Shown here: positions 26,301-33,013 of the stretch, piece by piece | Layout of the letters: every line of letters begins with the position of its first letter | Numbering within the stretch: the first letter of the stretch is position 1 | DNA from: Acidobacteriota bacterium | GTDB taxonomy: Bacteria; Acidobacteriota; Blastocatellia; RBC074 | DNA: 64,000 nt | Assembly (NCBI GenBank): GCA_018268995.1 | Contig: JAFDVL010000029.1 | Coordinates: forward strand, 62,001 to 126,000 | Reading direction: 5' to 3' | The notes under the pieces: model-generated | Told to the model about the DNA's origin: nothing | The model's database searches: none | What the model saw: the letters and a program-made list of their open reading frames with translations, nothing else | Translations under genes and position numbers: made by a program

Positions 26301-27482
26301 TTCGTTTTGCAAGGCGAATGCAGTTTGAAAAATCGGGTTGTAACTGAGGCTGCGTTCAGGGCGTAATTCCGCCACTAATTTCTCGAACGGAACTTCCTGA
26401 TGCGAAAATGCGCCGAGCACGGTGTCTTTCGTTCGTTTCAGCAATTCGCGAAAAGAAGGATTCCCCGTCACGTCAGTTCGCATGACCAACACGTTCGCAA
26501 AAAAACCAATCAGATTTTCAGTTTCCTGTTGCGAGCGCCCTGCGAGTGGCGAGCCAAGCACAATGTCTTCCTGCCCGGTGTACCGCGTGAGCAAAACATT
26601 GAAGGTTGCCAGCAAGGTCATAAACAATGTCGCGCCTTCCTGCTTGCTCAGGTTTTTCAGGGCATTGCGCAACTCATCAGGTAAGGTCATCGTTGCCTGC
26701 GCGCCGCGAAAGCTTTGCACTGCCGGACGCGGGCGATCTGTCGGCAGTTCCAGTAAAGCAGGCGCGCCGTCCAACTGCGTTTTCCAGTACGCCAATTGCT
26801 CGTCAATATCTTTGGCTTTTTGTTGGCGTTGCCATTCGGTGTAATCGCCAAACTGAATCGGCAGTGGCGCAAGTGTTGGATGCTGACCTTGCGCGAAGCT
26901 TTGATAAAGTTGGGCGAATTCCTGCCAAAATACGCCGACCGACCAGCCATCACTGAGGATGTGGTGCAACAAGACAAACAACACGTGCTCATCTTCCTGC
27001 ATTCCGACCAGCCAAAAGCGCACAAGTGGGCCGCGCGTCAAATCAAAAGGGCGTTCGGCTTCCTGCGATAACAAACGAAGCATCTCTGTTTCGCCTTCGG
27101 GCTGCTGCGATAGATCAAGACGATAGATGGTCACAACCTGAGTTTCGTGAATGATCTGCTGTGGCTCACCTTCAACGGTTGCAAAGGTTGTTCGCAAGGC
27201 TTCGTGCCGCGCTACGATGGTTTCCAGTGTTTGTTGTAAGGCTTCTGCATCAAGGCTGCCGCGCAATCGCATTGCGTCAGATAAATTATAGGTGGCGGTG
27301 TTGGGATTGAGTTGCTCAAGAAACCACAGGCTCTCCTGATTGAAAGCTAGGGGGGCTGTAGTGCGATTTTCGCGGGGTTGAATTTTCTTTTCGGCGAGAC
27401 GCGCTCGTTCGCGGAGTTGCATCTCCAATAGTGCGCGCTTGGCCGGAGACAAGTGCTCTATTCTTTGGGTAATGTGCCGCAT
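23358..27482 (-). CDS. Nonribosomal peptide synthetase, C-A-T-TE
   Basis: A 1,374-residue termination-type module. A typical pre-C linker (LSPAKRALLEMQLRE) leads to C (about 44-480; HHILSDG near 177). A follows (about 497-990; FDAATFELW near 693, VYGPTE near 790), then T (LGGHSLIAV, about 1050) and a type I thioesterase (about 1108-1374; CVHAVGGNVLEY, nucleophile in GRSFGG near 1180). The specificity positions I read are DAFMMGVTFK. Its first five residues match the DAFMM start of surfactin-type Val codes, so a branched aliphatic residue is likely, with low certainty. Five GGGATTC units lie in the A domain at 24833-24867. The gene overlaps the upstream A-T-TE gene by 25 nt, which suggests translational coupling. 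The TE would hydrolyse, cyclise or transfer the product. Confidence 0.94.
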   Translation of the reverse strand: MRHITQRIEHLSPAKRALLEMQLRERARLAEKKIQPRENRTTAPLAFNQESLWFLEQLNPNTATYNLSDAMRLRGSLDAEALQQTLETIVARHEALRTTFATVEGEPQQIIHETQVVTIYRLDLSQQPEGETEMLRLLSQEAERPFDLTRGPLVRFWLVGMQEDEHVLFVLLHHILSDGWSVGVFWQEFAQLYQSFAQGQHPTLAPLPIQFGDYTEWQRQQKAKDIDEQLAYWKTQLDGAPALLELPTDRPRPAVQSFRGAQATMTLPDELRNALKNLSKQEGATLFMTLLATFNVLLTRYTGQEDIVLGSPLAGRSQQETENLIGFFANVLVMRTDVTGNPSFRELLKRTKDTVLGAFSHQEVPFEKLVAELRPERSLSYNPIFQTAFALQNESAAELKIPGLQLQPVKLGSMTAKFDLLMSLCEVPQGLRATVEYSTDLFDPATIERLLHHYQNLLQGIVVNPLSQISELPLLSAAEQHQLLVEWNNTATDYPRDLCIQELFEAQAERTPEAVAVVAGGIHLTYRELNRRANQVAHALRADGIQPDTLVGILTERSLLTVIGILGILKAGAAYLPLDASSPSARLQFMLEDAQAPVILTQQKMLPQLPETQAKVICLDRDWEIISKQSEANPSLTTTSTNLAYAIYTSGSTGQPKGTAIVHRAVNRLVFNTNYVQLDESDCIAQVATMSFDAATFELWGALLHGARLVIIAKDIALSPQEFAAQLREHHVTTMFVTTALFNLLSREAPMAFSTLKTLMFGGEACDPNCIREVLKNGAPNRLLHVYGPTENTTFSSWHLIEQVPENAATVPIGRPISNSTMYLLDRYLKPVPVGVPGEVYVGGDGLAREYLHQPELTAEKFRVLRFESRASNPESRIPNPESRLYRTGDLARYLPDGSIEFIGRKDHQIKLRGFRIELGEIEAALLAHPAIQDCLVVVANGQGEKRLLAYYVVASAPAPTVSELRDFMKQRLPDYMLPASFFKLDEMPLTPNGKVDRQKLPQPTLFTEPSQDVAQATDELEVQLTRIWEQVLNVKPIGVRDNFFALGGHSLIAVRLFTAIEKAFGQRLPLATLFQFPTIEQLAEVIRQQGWQPSWHSLVALRPQGTRPPFFCVHAVGGNVLEYHNLARYCEADQPFYGLQSVGLTGKQKPLTSIEEMAAHYIQEMRLIQPHGPYYLGGRSFGGSVAFEMARQLREQGEEVGLLAMLDTYPLGWEKLLPPTEVRQYEKQFLKLRVKRHFSKLRQLSLTGKANYILSKAEFKKRKFKNFWWRVRNQVGAVPADSLRNTLREIEELNYLAARKYTPHIYQGKVTFFCAEEEVRLDENVFGWQRLAAGGVDVVRVPGDHQTMIHEPQVQELARSLMESLHRTTTPES
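24833..24867 (-). repeat. Heptamer tandem repeat, 5 perfect units
   Basis: Five perfect plus-strand GGGATTC units in the C-A-T-TE gene. They encode the proline- and serine-rich loop SNPESRIPNPESR just before LYRTGDLARY. This is the same site as in the other three A domains of the cluster but three units (21 bp, 7 residues) longer than in A1 and A2. Confidence 0.9.
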
Positions 27483-30301
27483 ATTTTCTGCTTTGGAATC
27501 GGTTTATTTGCTGATGTTGATAGACTCAGGCGCAGCTTCAATTGCTCCGCCAAAATATTTACGTGAGGTTCTTTGATCATGCTTTGGTGATCGCCCGGAA
27601 CCTCAACCACCTCTACTCCATCTGTTGCCAGTGTTTGCCATCCAAACTGATTTTCCTGTGCGCTGACCTCTTCTTTCGCGCAAAAGAATGTCACCTTGCC
27701 GGGATAAATTCGTGGGAGATAATTTTCTGCGGCCAGATAATTGAATTCTTCTACATCCTGTAAGGTTTCTGGCAATCTTTCCTCTGACGATAAAACGCGG
27801 CGCAATTGCCAGCGCCAGGTTTCGATTTTGCGTTGTTTGTACGCAATTTTTTCCCGTATGTAATTGAACCTGCCTGGGCCGCTGAGGCCGCGCAGGTTGC
27901 GCAAATGCTGCTGAATTCGTAACGCGAGAAAGCGAACGCGTAAGGTGAGCGCCCTGCGACGCGGCAATGTTTTCAGCCATCCAATCGGATCTGTATCAAG
28001 CAAGGCGATCAGGGCGATGTCTTGTCCCTGTGCGCGAAGCTGTTGCGCCATCTCGTATGCAACGACGCCGCCAAAAGAGCGTCCGCCCAGGTAATATGGG
28101 CCTTCCGGCTGAAGCTGGCGAATTTCGTGAAGATAATGTGCTGCCATTGCCTCAATACTTTTCAGCGGTGGTTGTTGTCCGTTCAGTCCTACTGATTGCA
28201 ACCCAAAGAACGGCTGTGTGTTCCCAATCTGGCGGGCCAATTCGTAATATTCCAGCACATTGCCGCCCACCGCATGCACGCAGAAAAATGGTGGACGGTC
28301 GCCCTTTGCCTGCAACGGCACCAGCGAAGACCAGGATGGTTGCCACGACTCTTCCGTCAGCAAAAGGGCAAGTTGGCGAATCGTGGGAAATTGAAAGAGC
28401 GTGGCCAGCGGCAGCTTCTTGCCGAACTTTTCTTCGATGGCCCGAAAAATTCGCACCGCCAACAGTGAATGCCCGCCCAGATCAAAAAAATTATCGGTTA
28501 CGCCGATAGTCTGAAGGCGCAATGCTTGTTCCCAGATCGCCGCAAGCCTGCTTTCGATTTCGTTTGCTGGCGGAATGCTCGCTTCGGCGTACCTTTGCGT
28601 GACCTTCTCAGGCGCAGGCAATTGGCGACGATCCAGCTTGCCGTTCGGAGAGAGCGGGAACGCGTCCAATCGCACGAAAGCGGAAGGAAGCATGTAGTCA
28701 GGCAATTTTTGTTTCAGATGTTGGCGTAAGGCATTGCTGTCGGAAAGAGCATTTTGTTCAGTGAGGTAATAGGCCACGAGCCGTTGATCGCCGGGTACAT
28801 CCTCGCGGGCGGTAACAACACATTCACGCACAGCGGAATGTTGGGCCAGTACGGTTTCAATTTCGCCCAACTCAATGCGATGCCCGCGAATCTTCACTTG
28901 AAAATCCATTCGGCCTAAACATTCGATCACTCTATCGGGAAGCAAACGGGCGAGATCGCCAGTGCGGTACAGACGAATTTCGGGGTTCGCGTTTCGGGTT
29001 TCGGGTTTCGATGCGCGAGACTCGAAACGCAAAACACGAAATTTCTCTGCCGTTAATTCGGCCTGATTCAAATACCCTCTGGCAAGGCCGATGCCGCCAA
29101 TGCAAAGCTCGCCGGATTGGCCGACTGGCACCGGATTCAATTCCTCGTCAAGGATATAAATTTGATAGTTTGCAATGGAGCGACCAACGGGCACGATGGT
29201 GCGTTTTGTCTCGCGCTCACAATCCCAATATGTGCATTCGACCGATGCTTCGGTTGGGCCGTACAGGTTATGTAATCGGGTGTGCGTCATACGCGCGAAA
29301 AATCGTTGCTGCAACGTGAACGGCAACGGCTCGCCGCTGCAAAAAATATCTTTGAGAGAAGTACAGGCAGAAAACGCTTCGTCCTCCAGCAAAATTTGCA
29401 GCAACGAAGGCACCATGAACAAAGTGGTAATGCGTTCCCGCTGGATCAACTCAACCAAATATGCCGTGTCTTTTTGACCGTCCGGCTCGGCAATGACCAG
29501 TCTGGCTCCGGCAATCAGAGGCGAAAAAAATTCATAGAGCGAGAGGTCGAAACTAAACGGCGTTTTCAGCAATACGGCATCATTGGTCGTCAGCGGATAG
29601 GTTGCCTGCATCCATTGCAACTGATTGCAAATGCCGCGATGCTCAATCATCACGCCTTTGGGTTGTCCTGTAGAACCGGAGGTGTACATCACATACGCCA
29701 GATGTTCTTCTTTGACGCCACTCGCAATGTTCTCTGCACTTTCCTGGGCGAGGCTTTCCGCTTCGGTATCAAGGCAAATCACCTTGATGGTTTGAGAAAC
29801 GAGATTTGAGATTTGAGCGGCAAGATGAGCCTGGGTGAGCACGACCGATACCTTCGTGTCTGCCAGCATAAAAGCCAGTCGCTCGGCAGGATAGCCCGGA
29901 TCGAGCGGAACATACGCGCCGCCCGCCTTCAGAATGCCGTACATTGCGATCACCATTTCCAGCGAACGTTCCATGTAAACGCCGACCAATGTTTCCGGCC
30001 CGACGCCCAATTTGCGCAAACGATGGGCCACCTGATTGGCGCGCGCATTCATTTCGCGATACGTGAGGCTTTCGTGACGGAATATGAGGCTGATCGCATC
30101 CGGCGTTCGTTCGACTTGCGCTTCAAAGAGCTGGTGCAGGCAAATGTCGCGCGGATAGTTGCCCACGTTGCTAAGAGAACTGGCGACGCGGGACAAGGCG
30201 ATTGGTGACACCGCTGGTGCTGCGCTTGAATGTGAGACCACATCCTCCTGCGAACCGAGACACTCATTTCCTTCGTTTAGTCTGACTAGCATAAGCTTCA
30301 C
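27458..30301 (-). CDS. NRPS-like protein, A-T-TE
   Basis: A 947-residue protein without a condensation domain. Order: A (about 53-548; FDLSLYEFF near 252, LYGPTE near 349), T (LGGHSLLAV, about 609), TE (about 670-947; CVHAVGGNVLEY, GRSFGG near 740). The TE is strikingly like that of the next gene. Specificity positions read DLYFFSLVEK. They share form with serine-type codes (DVWHFSLVDK) but are not a clean match, so I leave the substrate open. The Asp of A4 is present, so an alpha-amino acid is expected. The A-T-TE layout is otherwise known from atromentin and ralfuranone synthetases, which use aryl-pyruvates and lack that Asp. Start is GTG 30301 or ATG 30292. It begins 6 nt after a glycosyltransferase and overlaps the next NRPS. 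Confidence 0.92.
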   Translation of the reverse strand: MKLMLVRLNEGNECLGSQEDVVSHSSAAPAVSPIALSRVASSLSNVGNYPRDICLHQLFEAQVERTPDAISLIFRHESLTYREMNARANQVAHRLRKLGVGPETLVGVYMERSLEMVIAMYGILKAGGAYVPLDPGYPAERLAFMLADTKVSVVLTQAHLAAQISNLVSQTIKVICLDTEAESLAQESAENIASGVKEEHLAYVMYTSGSTGQPKGVMIEHRGICNQLQWMQATYPLTTNDAVLLKTPFSFDLSLYEFFSPLIAGARLVIAEPDGQKDTAYLVELIQRERITTLFMVPSLLQILLEDEAFSACTSLKDIFCSGEPLPFTLQQRFFARMTHTRLHNLYGPTEASVECTYWDCERETKRTIVPVGRSIANYQIYILDEELNPVPVGQSGELCIGGIGLARGYLNQAELTAEKFRVLRFESRASKPETRNANPEIRLYRTGDLARLLPDRVIECLGRMDFQVKIRGHRIELGEIETVLAQHSAVRECVVTAREDVPGDQRLVAYYLTEQNALSDSNALRQHLKQKLPDYMLPSAFVRLDAFPLSPNGKLDRRQLPAPEKVTQRYAEASIPPANEIESRLAAIWEQALRLQTIGVTDNFFDLGGHSLLAVRIFRAIEEKFGKKLPLATLFQFPTIRQLALLLTEESWQPSWSSLVPLQAKGDRPPFFCVHAVGGNVLEYYELARQIGNTQPFFGLQSVGLNGQQPPLKSIEAMAAHYLHEIRQLQPEGPYYLGGRSFGGVVAYEMAQQLRAQGQDIALIALLDTDPIGWLKTLPRRRALTLRVRFLALRIQQHLRNLRGLSGPGRFNYIREKIAYKQRKIETWRWQLRRVLSSEERLPETLQDVEEFNYLAAENYLPRIYPGKVTFFCAKEEVSAQENQFGWQTLATDGVEVVEVPGDHQSMIKEPHVNILAEQLKLRLSLSTSANKPIPKQKICGTLPKE
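28975..29009 (-). repeat. Heptamer tandem repeat, 5 degenerate units
   Basis: Plus-strand units GAATTTC, GGGGTTC, GCGTTTC, GGGTTTC, GGGTTTC in the A-T-TE gene. They encode SKPETRNANPEIR before LYRTGDLARL. The total length equals that of the C-A-T-TE copy, so the reading frame is kept. Confidence 0.7.
29791..29818 (-). repeat. TTTGAGA heptamer tandem repeat inside A domain
   Basis: Units TTTGAGA, AACGAGA, TTTGAGA, TTTGAGC on the plus strand (TCTCAAA on the other) within the A-T-TE gene. They encode AQISNLVSQ, an extension between VVLTQAHLA and IKVICLD. The same TCTCAAA heptamer recurs at 53921-53941 outside any gene. Confidence 0.6.
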
Positions 30302-30307
30302 CCGCAG

Positions 30308-31483
30308 CTAGGAAGCCGCCAAAAACTCTACCGCCTCTCTTGTTTTGTTTAGCTTGCAAAGTGACTGTCCTAAGGCACTGAGTTCTGGTTGACACGATTG
30401 CGGAGCGACCTGCGCCAGAAACGTCAAAATGCGGTTTGCAAAGATAGGATAAGAAAACTGCTCGGCGTGATGACGCAGTTGGCCTGATGACCATTGGCAT
30501 TTTTCAAAGCTTTCAATGGCTTTTGCTAATGATTCGCTGGTGGGCTGATTAAAGAATAACCCCGTGATGCCTTCGACCACGGTTTCCAGTGCGCCGCCTG
30601 CGCGATAGGCAATGACCGGGCGGCCTGCTGCGTTAATTTCAAGCGGCACCATGCCGAAATCTTCTTCGCCCGGAAACAGCAACGCACGGCAACGGCTGGC
30701 AAAGCGATTGACAACCGCATCCGGTTGGCGTCCCAGAAACCGAACCGTTTTGCCTGCCATCCTCTCCAACCGTGGCCGATCCGGGCCATCACCAATGACG
30801 ATCAACTCTTTCTTCATTTTGGTGCAGGCTTCGACGGCCAGATCAATGCGCTTGTATGGAACCAGGCGCGAAAGCACCAGAAAATATTCCTCGACGTCTG
30901 TGCTCGGCTGAAACCGATCTACTTCAATCGGAGGCGGGATGACGACCGCTTCGCGTTGATAAACCTGACGGATGCGTTCAGCCACAACAGATGAGTTCGC
31001 AATGTAGTAATCAGGCTGCCGCGACGCCCTCCGATCCCACCAACGCAGACCAGAAAGCATCGCGGGCAATGCAACGCGCGAAAGCGTCCCGAAGCCTTCA
31101 CGTGCCGCATAATCGTCATATCTCCACACCCAACGCATCGGCGTGTGGCAGTAACAAACATGGATCGCATTCTTGCTGCGATGAACGCCTTTGCCATAAC
31201 CGGAACTGCTGCTGAGAATTAAATCGTAGGCCGATAAATCCAGGCTTTCGACCGCCCACGGGTAGAGCATGAAATATTGGCGGAACTTGCTTTCGATAGC
31301 TGGCATCCGCTGCATAAACGACGTGTGAATCGCGGCCTGGCGTAAACTGGGAGTCAGCCGATGCGGCAACGCGACGGTCGTATACAACGGTGCAGCGGGG
31401 AAGATTTGATGCAAGGCTTCAGCCACGCGTTCAGCGCCACCCATCTGGATAAAATAATCATGTACCAAGGCAATGCTGGGCAT
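30308..31483 (-). CDS. GT4 family glycosyltransferase
   Basis: A 391-residue GT-B glycosyltransferase. The N-terminal domain has VHDYFIQMGGAERV and CYCHTPMRWVWRY. The C-terminal domain has YFLVLSRLVPYKRIDLAVEA (near 210), VIGDGPDRPRLE and the EX7E element in GEEDFGMVPLEINAAGRPV near residue 287. The whole resembles WbaZ-type mannosyltransferases of O-antigen loci, which add one sugar to a lipid-linked repeat unit in the cytoplasm. AAAGGA precedes the ATG. It opens the second half of the cluster: a 271-nt gap with a 28-nt inverted repeat lies upstream, and the A-T-TE gene starts 6 nt downstream. Confidence 0.9.
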   Translation of the reverse strand: MPSIALVHDYFIQMGGAERVAEALHQIFPAAPLYTTVALPHRLTPSLRQAAIHTSFMQRMPAIESKFRQYFMLYPWAVESLDLSAYDLILSSSSGYGKGVHRSKNAIHVCYCHTPMRWVWRYDDYAAREGFGTLSRVALPAMLSGLRWWDRRASRQPDYYIANSSVVAERIRQVYQREAVVIPPPIEVDRFQPSTDVEEYFLVLSRLVPYKRIDLAVEACTKMKKELIVIGDGPDRPRLERMAGKTVRFLGRQPDAVVNRFASRCRALLFPGEEDFGMVPLEINAAGRPVIAYRAGGALETVVEGITGLFFNQPTSESLAKAIESFEKCQWSSGQLRHHAEQFSYPIFANRILTFLAQVAPQSCQPELSALGQSLCKLNKTREAVEFLAAS

Positions 31484-31510
31484 TCGGTTTGTCCTTTTCG
31501 GTAATAGTGA

Positions 31511-31538
31511 TGTCCGACAGATTGCCGTCTGTCGGACA
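31511..31538. promoter_or_regulatory. Inverted repeat before the NRPS half of the cluster
   Basis: TGTCCGACAG and CTGTCGGACA are perfect 10-bp arms around an 8-nt loop, 27 nt before the ATG at 31483. The arms share TGTnCGACAG and CTGTC with the 24-nt palindromes at 0-7.4 kb, so this may be a distant relative. It could act as an operator or an RNA hairpin for the downstream genes. Nothing else is seen in the 271-nt gap (31484-31754). Confidence 0.5.
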
Positions 31539-31754
31539 TCGGACGAAAAGCCTTTGGTTCCCAGCGATGTGAGGCAGTGTTGGTTGCTGCTACGCTATCG
31601 CAGTTTGTGTCCCGTCGGTAACGAAAGGCTCTCCGACTTCGCTGCTTCATCATTTCGTGAAGCAATTTGTGACTCGCTTTTTACCTGTGCTACTTGTGAG
31701 CAAAGCGTCTTTCGATCTCTTTACCCACAGCGCAACTGTGAAGCGGTGATGACA

Positions 31755-32990
31755 TCAATCGTTTGAGCGTAAGGCGGATGATGGATGCGGAATTTCCGTC
31801 CAGCCTTGTCTTTGCGCGGCGGAGGGATTCCCACACGCACGATAAAATTTTTCCAGCACGTCCATATAGCCGCGGATGGTGAAATGCTCTTTGACACGCA
31901 GCCGGGCATTCATTCCCAACTGCCTGCGCAAAGAAGGCATCTTTTGCAGTTTCACGATAGCTTCTGCCAGGGCGTTGTTGTCCTGTGCGGGAACTAGCCA
32001 ACCGCTTGAGACATGCGCGATCATTTCCGGGTTGCCTCCAACCGCAGTGGCAATGACGGGCAATCCGCTTGCCATACCTTCTAAAACAACTAATCCGCAC
32101 GGTTCGGCCAGAGAATTCACGACAAGTAAATCAAGCGCTTGCATCACGGCAGGAACATCGCGCCGCGCGCCCAGAAAACGGACTTGAGAGATGAGACCCA
32201 ATTCAGCGGCAGTTTGTTGAAGATGCTGAAAATACTGCTGGTCGGCAGCGGTAAAAAGCGGTTCGCCCACGATCAGGAGTAGTGCATCAGGAATTTCCTG
32301 TACCACATCAGCAAAGGCGTGGAGCAAGCCAAGCTGACCTTTGCGGGCGGTGATTTGGCCAATGGTGCCAATGACAAATTGCTCGGCTGGTATTGCAAGT
32401 TCCGTGCGAATCGCCGCACGACTTTCAGCCTCAGGCTGAAACTTTGCTGTGTCAGCGCAGTTAAGCAAAACCTGACCTGGCACGCGGCGCGAAAACAAAC
32501 GCAGCAATGAACCGCGAAACCGTCGTACCGTAGCCTGTGAAACTGCCAGCAATCGTACACGCGGCGAGGTCAACACAAACCCGCGAATGGCCGTGCTAAT
32601 CGGATGATGAGGCAAAAGATCGTGGAGATGCCAAATGACGGGCACGCGCAGGCCTATCGTTGCTGCGGTCATGACCAGTCCGGCGCGAATGCTGTTGGCG
32701 TGAATCAGATCGGGGGAAATCTGGCGGATTTGTGCGCGAACGTTACGAATCACAGAAAGGAATGAAAGCAGATAGCGCAGTAAATAATCCGGTCGCCAGG
32801 TAAAGCGTGCCTGCAACGATTCGACCGGAACGCAAGGCACGTTTTTCTCTTCGACCAGCTGTTGTAACGCGCCCGCCGGGCACATCACGACAGATTGAAA
32901 CTGGCCCCTGTCCAGTTGTGAAAGAATTAACAGGAGCACGCGCTCTGCTCCGCTGACAATCGGTGTATGGTTATAAAAAAGTATCTTCAT
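31755..32990 (-). CDS. GT4 family glycosyltransferase
   Basis: A 411-residue GT-B glycosyltransferase. It begins MKILFYNHTPIVSGAERVLL, with the usual glycine-containing N-terminal loop. The C-terminal half has VIGTIGQITARKGQLGLLHAF near 200, LLIVGEPLF, and EPCGLVVLEGMASGLPVIAT near 300, where the two Glu residues of the EX7E motif lie. ATG 32990 is chosen because the longer frame (to 33197) runs into the PQQ-dehydrogenase gene and its extra 69 residues are not family-like. No good ribosome site is seen, so translation may be coupled to the upstream gene, which ends 23 nt before. It likely adds a sugar to the cluster's repeat unit; donor and linkage are unknown. Confidence 0.9.
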   Translation of the reverse strand: MKILFYNHTPIVSGAERVLLLILSQLDRGQFQSVVMCPAGALQQLVEEKNVPCVPVESLQARFTWRPDYLLRYLLSFLSVIRNVRAQIRQISPDLIHANSIRAGLVMTAATIGLRVPVIWHLHDLLPHHPISTAIRGFVLTSPRVRLLAVSQATVRRFRGSLLRLFSRRVPGQVLLNCADTAKFQPEAESRAAIRTELAIPAEQFVIGTIGQITARKGQLGLLHAFADVVQEIPDALLLIVGEPLFTAADQQYFQHLQQTAAELGLISQVRFLGARRDVPAVMQALDLLVVNSLAEPCGLVVLEGMASGLPVIATAVGGNPEMIAHVSSGWLVPAQDNNALAEAIVKLQKMPSLRRQLGMNARLRVKEHFTIRGYMDVLEKFYRACGNPSAAQRQGWTEIPHPSSALRSND

Positions 32991-33013
32991 TATTGCTTGT
33001 GATGATCGTTCTT

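Noticed and set aside
27458..30301. A-T-TE gene as an atromentin- or ralfuranone-type synthetase
   Set aside because: Those enzymes use aryl-pyruvates and lack the A4 Asp. Here FDLSLYE keeps it. Only the domain layout is shared.
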